A stretch of DNA of 64,000 nt from Reticulitermes speratus (lineage: Eukaryota; Arthropoda; Insecta; Blattodea; Rhinotermitidae), in assembly GCA_021186555.1 (NCBI GenBank), contig JAJKFL010000005.1:18974635-19038634 (forward strand), written 5' to 3'. The translations under genes and the position numbers were made by a program. Every line of letters begins with the position of its first letter. Positions within the stretch are counted from its first letter, which is position 1. The notes beneath the pieces were generated by a model that made no database searches, had not been told where the DNA came from, and was given only the letters and a program-made list of their open reading frames with translations. Shown here one piece after another: positions 60,070 through 64,000 of this stretch.

Positions 60070-60585
60070 TAATTTTCTAATTCAGCCATTTGATAATCCG
60101 ACATGTCACAGTTAATAGGGGGTCTTTAGACATATTAAAGGTGTTGTTTAACTATCTTATTCCCTGTATGACAGGTGAAATTTTAGACTGTCTGACATTA
60201 TCTCCGTTGGTCACGTAAGAGTAGAAATATAGCGGTAGGATATGCAGATATCATTAGTCTGAGATTTCCGGCCAATTTCAGTCTAACCCATTGTGACGGC
60301 GTCACGAAACCGCTTTACCACAGGCAATCTAATATCAGGCAAAAATATTTGTTCTCACGTAGCAATCATACTGAAAGTATTTCCTTTTTCAGTAATTAGA
60401 AGTGATACGAATTTGTAATTTGATTGTCAGAAATATAGCCTAGACGTGACAGTAATTACTTAAGCAAGATCGAAGACGTACGTTTTAAATAACGGTTCTG
60501 TTTATGATGATATAAGTTAGCAACTTTGTTTAGACAGTGTGTTGTGTTTATTTATTTAATGAGATGTTCTGAAATGCATGTAGGT
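60070..60585. other. Gene-free stretch
   Basis: Nothing was supported. Confidence 0.4.
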
Positions 60586-60589
60586 CTGT

Positions 60590-61080
60590 GTGTCCCGGAG
60601 GTTTCGCGGTCGAATTTGAGCCAGAGCTCACGTTCTCATTGAATGTGAGGCTGGGTGAACCCAGAGCCGGTCTGGACGCTGCAGGGAATTCCACCACTCT
60701 ACCTTGGTCATTTTAATTTTCATGTGTTTAACGATGAGTTCTCAGCTGAATGCATGCGTGCTGGAGGTATCAAGTTCGAATCTCAACAGGAACACCAACC
60801 ATACTGACTGAGGTTTTTCCCATAATTTTCCTTATTCCTCAAAGGCGAATGCAGTTCAAATTGAGCGACGATCGCTTCCTTTCACATTTTTTCTATTCAT
60901 TTTCTGCTAATAATTCTACAATTTCTTCTTTAAGCTGTATTACTTAAGACATCGTTAAATAAGCCCTAGACCTACATAGTCTTTAAATAATACCCAGTTA
61001 CTGTCACATTTAGAGAAATCTCAGCCCTTGATTGTAGGCCGTTGCTAGAACATAGGAAAAGGCCATAACTATCGGCCGTT
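60590..61080 (+). repeat. Two adjoining SINE-like pieces
   Basis: The first piece (60590-60720) has CGGTCGAATTTGAGCC as a B-box-like word and GAACCCAGAGCCGGTCTGGA. The second (60735-61080) has AAGTTCGAATCTCAAC at about 60772 as a good B-box, preceded by CAGCTGAATGCATGCGTGC. Then comes ACTGAGGTTTTTCCCATAATTTTCC with TTATTCCTCAAAGGCGAATGC. I recognise this as a block shared by arthropod SINEs (GGTTTTCCCxxGGTTTTCCTxxxxCCTxxxxGGCxAATGC). Confidence 0.62.
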
Positions 61081-61084
61081 GTAG

Positions 61085-61325
61085 CATGCAAGGAAAGAAA
61101 CGAAAATTGGAGGAAGGAAAAGTGATGAGAAAGAGAGAAGGTGGTAAAGGCACGAGAAGGTCAATGGCAGGTAATAGCAGATCTCTTTTAACGTGAAAGA
61201 CAGGAAGGAATAAAAAGGGACAGGAATGTCGTCGATAGGACGGACCAATAAAAGGGATGGGAAAGCAATACGAGGTAATGGACGACAGAAGGAGGTAAAA
61301 TTACGAAACGGGTAAAGGAAATGGA
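61085..61325 (+). repeat. Purine-rich tract
   Basis: About 240 bases with strong purine bias (GGAAAGAAACGAAAATTGGAGGAAGG, GATGAGAAAGAGAGAAGG, AAGGAATAAAAAGGGACAGG). It lies between the SINE and the foldback complex. It could be a degenerate GGAAA-type simple repeat. Confidence 0.5.
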
Positions 61326-61363
61326 GAAGACATGTTTTTACTGTTTTACATATTCCGTGTATT

Positions 61364-62362
61364 TATCTTATACACACTGTGTCATTTCCAGCTGCTACAC
61401 AATGTTTAGTTTTTCGCTCGTACATGTTTCGGTTAACTGTTGTAGCCATTTTCAAGGAGCTATAATATTATAAATACATAAGCAGCATGTCATCTAACTT
61501 ATCAGTAAATGGCAAACATATACATAAGTTTTAAAACTTTCGCGGCGACATGATTCAATATAGTCTTCTCGGGCGCACAGCCGCGTCAAGCGAGGCGTGG
61601 GAGCAAAACAGTCAACAGCCCGCCCACAAACTTAACTGTTTGTGGGTACTACAAAACCGGTCTGATTCTCCCTGCCGCGGCAGGTAGAAAAACACGGGAC
61701 AGACGAGTTGTATGTTAAATCAGTTTTGCCTGAGGATGGGGACGGAGCTAGTCCCCGAAACGTTGTATTCAAACGAATTGACGCGGCTGTGCGCCCGAGA
61801 AGACTATATTGGGCAAACATATACATTAGTATCATACAACAGTATTTGTTTTACAACATTATTAAAATTGTTGAGTTTATGATATGTTGAGTATTAAAAT
61901 GTAAAGAGCTGTCTCCAAACATCTTGTGGTATAGGATATCTCCCGTTTATAGTGGAGAGGAGATCCAAGGTTTGGATACGACTATACGATGTGTACTTCG
62001 TGAGAGATTGTGATGCAGCATGGAGTAACCATCGTATAGTCGTAGCCAAACCTTGGATCTCCGCTCCTCTATAAACGGGAGATATCCAATACCACAAGAT
62101 GTTTTGAGACAGCTTTTTACATTTTAATACTCAACTTATATCTTAAACTCAAAAATTTTAATAATATTGTAAAATAATTAACTGTTTTATATGATACTAA
62201 TGTATATGTTTACCATTTACTGACAAGTTAGACCATACGCTGCTTATGTCTTTATGACATTACAGCTCCTTGATGGTGGCTGCAACAGATAGCCGGAACA
62301 TGTGGGAGCGCAAAAACTAAATATTGTTTAGTGGTAGGAAATAAAACAGTGTGTATAAGATA
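61364..62362. mobile_element. Large foldback element (arms ~330 bp) carrying a later insertion
   Basis: The left arm runs from ATCTTATACACACTG to 61525, is interrupted, then resumes at 61827 and ends near 61990 (CGACTATACGATG). The right arm runs from CATCGTATAGTCG (about 62029) to CAGTGTGTATAAGAT (62362). The spacer is about 38 bases. Without the insertion the arms are about 326 and 334 bases with moderate mismatch. Inside the right arm TTGATGGTGGCTGCAACAGATAGCC-GGAACATG (62270-62301) keeps the stem GGCT/AGCC of the shared hairpin. No coding sequence. Confidence 0.82.
61526..61811 (+). mobile_element. Inserted element with 34-bp perfect inverted ends and 15-bp target duplication
   Basis: GGCAAACATATACAT is repeated exactly at 61511-61525 and 61812-61826, so the insertion is 61526-61811. 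Its inverted ends, 61556-61589 and 61778-61811, are perfect over 34 bases; a 30-base extension (61526-61555) precedes the left one. Near the right end are CTGAGGA (61730-61736), T, a perfect 6-bp stem GGGGAC/GTCCCC around GGAGCTA, then GAAAC (61757-61761) and GTTG. A GCCGCGGC palindrome occurs about 61674-61682. It is non-coding. The mixture of terminal inverted ends and a long duplication is unlike ordinary cut-and-paste elements. Confidence 0.88.
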
Positions 62363-62364
62363 TT

Positions 62365-62700
62365 ACGTTCTTCACCTCCTGTGATGGTTCGTGCGCCAGT
62401 AAATAAACAAAATTGTTCTGCTTGTAAAAGGCTTCAGAAATATGAAACAAAAAAGAATACAAAATTATAGTCTGAAGCCCTGAAGGACAAAACATTTGGG
62501 AGACGTAGAATTAGTAGAACTATAATTATAAAATGCATTTGCGAGTAATAGAATGTGAGAATATGGAATCGATTAATCTGGCAAAGGTGATATTGATCAC
62601 TTGGTATTCTAAGTTTCCTGTTATGGATTAGCGATATTGATCCTTTACGTTTCATAAATACGGGTAATTTATTGCGTGGCACGCAGTCAGGACCGCGATG
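62365..62700. other. Gene-free stretch
   Basis: Nothing was supported. Confidence 0.4.
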
Positions 62701-62714
62701 GGGCATTGCTCATT

Positions 62715-62790
62715 GATTTGTTTGTTTGTTTGTTTGTTTGGTTGGTTGGTTGGTTGGTTGGTTCGTTCGTTCGTTCGATCGTTCGTTTCA
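62715..62790. repeat. Compound microsatellite (TTTG)n(GGTT)n(CGTT)n
   Basis: Tandem TTTG units pass into GGTT units, then into CGTT units with one GATC interruption. All three are one-base variants of a single tetranucleotide, so the array probably spread by slippage after substitutions. Confidence 0.88.
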
Positions 62791-62794
62791 GCTT

Positions 62795-63175
62795 TTTATA
62801 ATTCAAAAATTAGATGCTTTAAAATGCAGATCATTCAAACGATCAGAAAATTCTGACACTACCATTCTCTCCTTATGTATATCAACGTGAATATATTACT
62901 TCCAGATAACGAGTTTAGACTTTCTCTCAAAGTTTTAATACCATTTTAATTGATTCCACTTTAGAGTTATGCCTCTAATTAAGTGTAACTAATTACGTTA
63001 TCAATCTTCGAGGTATAATTAATAATAATAATTTCCTTCGGTGTCGTGAGCTGCATATGCTAAAAGAATTATCACTGGCCTTCAACTGTCTGTAGCATAC
63101 CTCATCCAGGGACGGTGACGTGCAGTGAATAGATGAACACCAACAGTCTAAAGAATTCCTCATTACTTTTATTTT
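62795..63175. other. Gene-free stretch
   Basis: Only a short AATAATAATAAT tract at about 63021-63031. Confidence 0.4.
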
Positions 63176-63180
63176 GACAT

Positions 63181-63415
63181 TAGTAAAGGTAAAGGTAAAC
63201 GATAGATCCTTACGTCATTTTCAATTACGAATGTATTCAATGGTTCTGGATAATATTTTTGTACATGTAAAATCATCAGCATAGTGGATATCAAGTTTGG
63301 TACGTGTTAGGGGCACGAATGGTTGTTCACATTTCCCGTTTCGTCTTCCGATGTTAAACGATACAGATACATCACCGACTTAACAAGTCATATCACCTGT
63401 TTAGGCGGCTAGCCT
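63181..63415 (-). repeat. Possible SINE, minus strand, identified by its tail
   Basis: TAGTAAAGGTAAAGGTAAACG is the reverse complement of the TTTACCTTTACC-like tails of SINE family A. The sequence beyond it is only weakly SINE-like (GTTAGGGGCACGAATGG). Confidence 0.3.
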
Positions 63416-63419
63416 AAAA

Positions 63420-64000
63420 TTGTGATTTAGCACTAGTAAGTACCCATTGAGCTTGCGTTACCAGTCATGCAAGCCATCAACTGTAAAACATTTGTTTTGT
63501 CATACAGTGAATTGTCTGTAACTGTGATATGTTTTGTTTGTTTCTTAGTTTGGCCGGCAGGTAGTTTCCTTAATACGCAGGTAGTTGAGACTCTTTTTTG
63601 AGACTTTATAAAATGTAGTTGAATGCTGAGTACAGTGAATAAAGTATTTTACTGAATATAATTTCTTTATAATTTAACAACTTAATATCAACAAGTTACA
63701 CGAACTCAAAGATCCTTGGAAAATATTTGAGTGAGAACGGCTTTTCTAAATAGTTGGATGGCGATTCTCGGAACTTAAATCTTTTTTTGAGAGTAACGCA
63801 TGACTCGTGTGAATTTCCAAACTGTAAGAGATTGTTCAGAACTGAAATATGCTCTTACTTTATGTCTGAAGTACTTATTCCTCCTACGAAATCTTCCATT
63901 AAACAAAGGACCAGTACTTAATGATTCTTTAAATGTTTGTCGAATTAGTGATTTAACGGAGTGTGGATGTACTGAAAATTGTCGAGTATCAGGTACGCCG
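63420..64000. other. Gene-free stretch to the window end
   Basis: Nothing was supported. Confidence 0.4.

Overview
This window looks like insect nuclear DNA that is rich in repeats and contains no recognisable intact host gene. It is AT-rich, has no operon-like coding, and its longest open frame is only 179 codons. The content points to a large arthropod genome, most likely a cockroach or termite type. The reasons are the sequence of the LINE reverse-transcriptase 3' ends, the tRNA-derived SINEs, mariner and pogo/Tigger-type relics, and abundant foldback elements. The exact species is inferred, not read directly. The window could be an intergenic desert or the inside of a very long intron.

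Layout. At 2980-4644 (minus) lies a broken copy of a widespread arthropod transposon-associated protein family. At 5719-6010, 13145-13440, 51669-51960 and 43858-44010 there are tRNA-derived SINEs, with relatives elsewhere. A second tRNA-Leu-like SINE family sits at 18970-19190 (minus) and 54365-54570 (plus). At 8620-8960 is a decayed tetranucleotide array. Six remnants of one non-LTR retrotransposon 3' end occur at 12590, 28157, 31590, 38760, 52690 and 58510, all on the plus strand. A different LINE 3' end with a trinucleotide tail is at 41366-41990.

Cut-and-paste elements with readable ends are: a Tc1/mariner-superfamily relic with ~100-bp inverted repeats (21135-21660), an internally deleted mariner (29667-30331), and a pogo/Tigger-like element carrying a nested SINE (53978-55679).

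The most interesting layer is a set of foldback elements (10416-10805, 16597-16783, 19774-19940, 40129-40293, 61364-62362 and others). Most share one hairpin motif: a CTGANGA-like box, T, a variable stem-loop whose two sides pair, then GAAAC. Two elements have readable target duplications of 12 and 15 bp, and one has perfect 34-bp inverted ends. These traits together suggest Penelope-like retroelement terminal repeats with a hammerhead-like core, though the core has an extra U. At 61364-62362 one such element is inserted inside a ~330-bp-arm foldback, giving a dated nest.

The elements do not form a pathway. They record successive waves of transposition. The youngest-looking pieces are the LINE at 28157-28745 and the foldbacks at 16597-16783 and 61526-61811.
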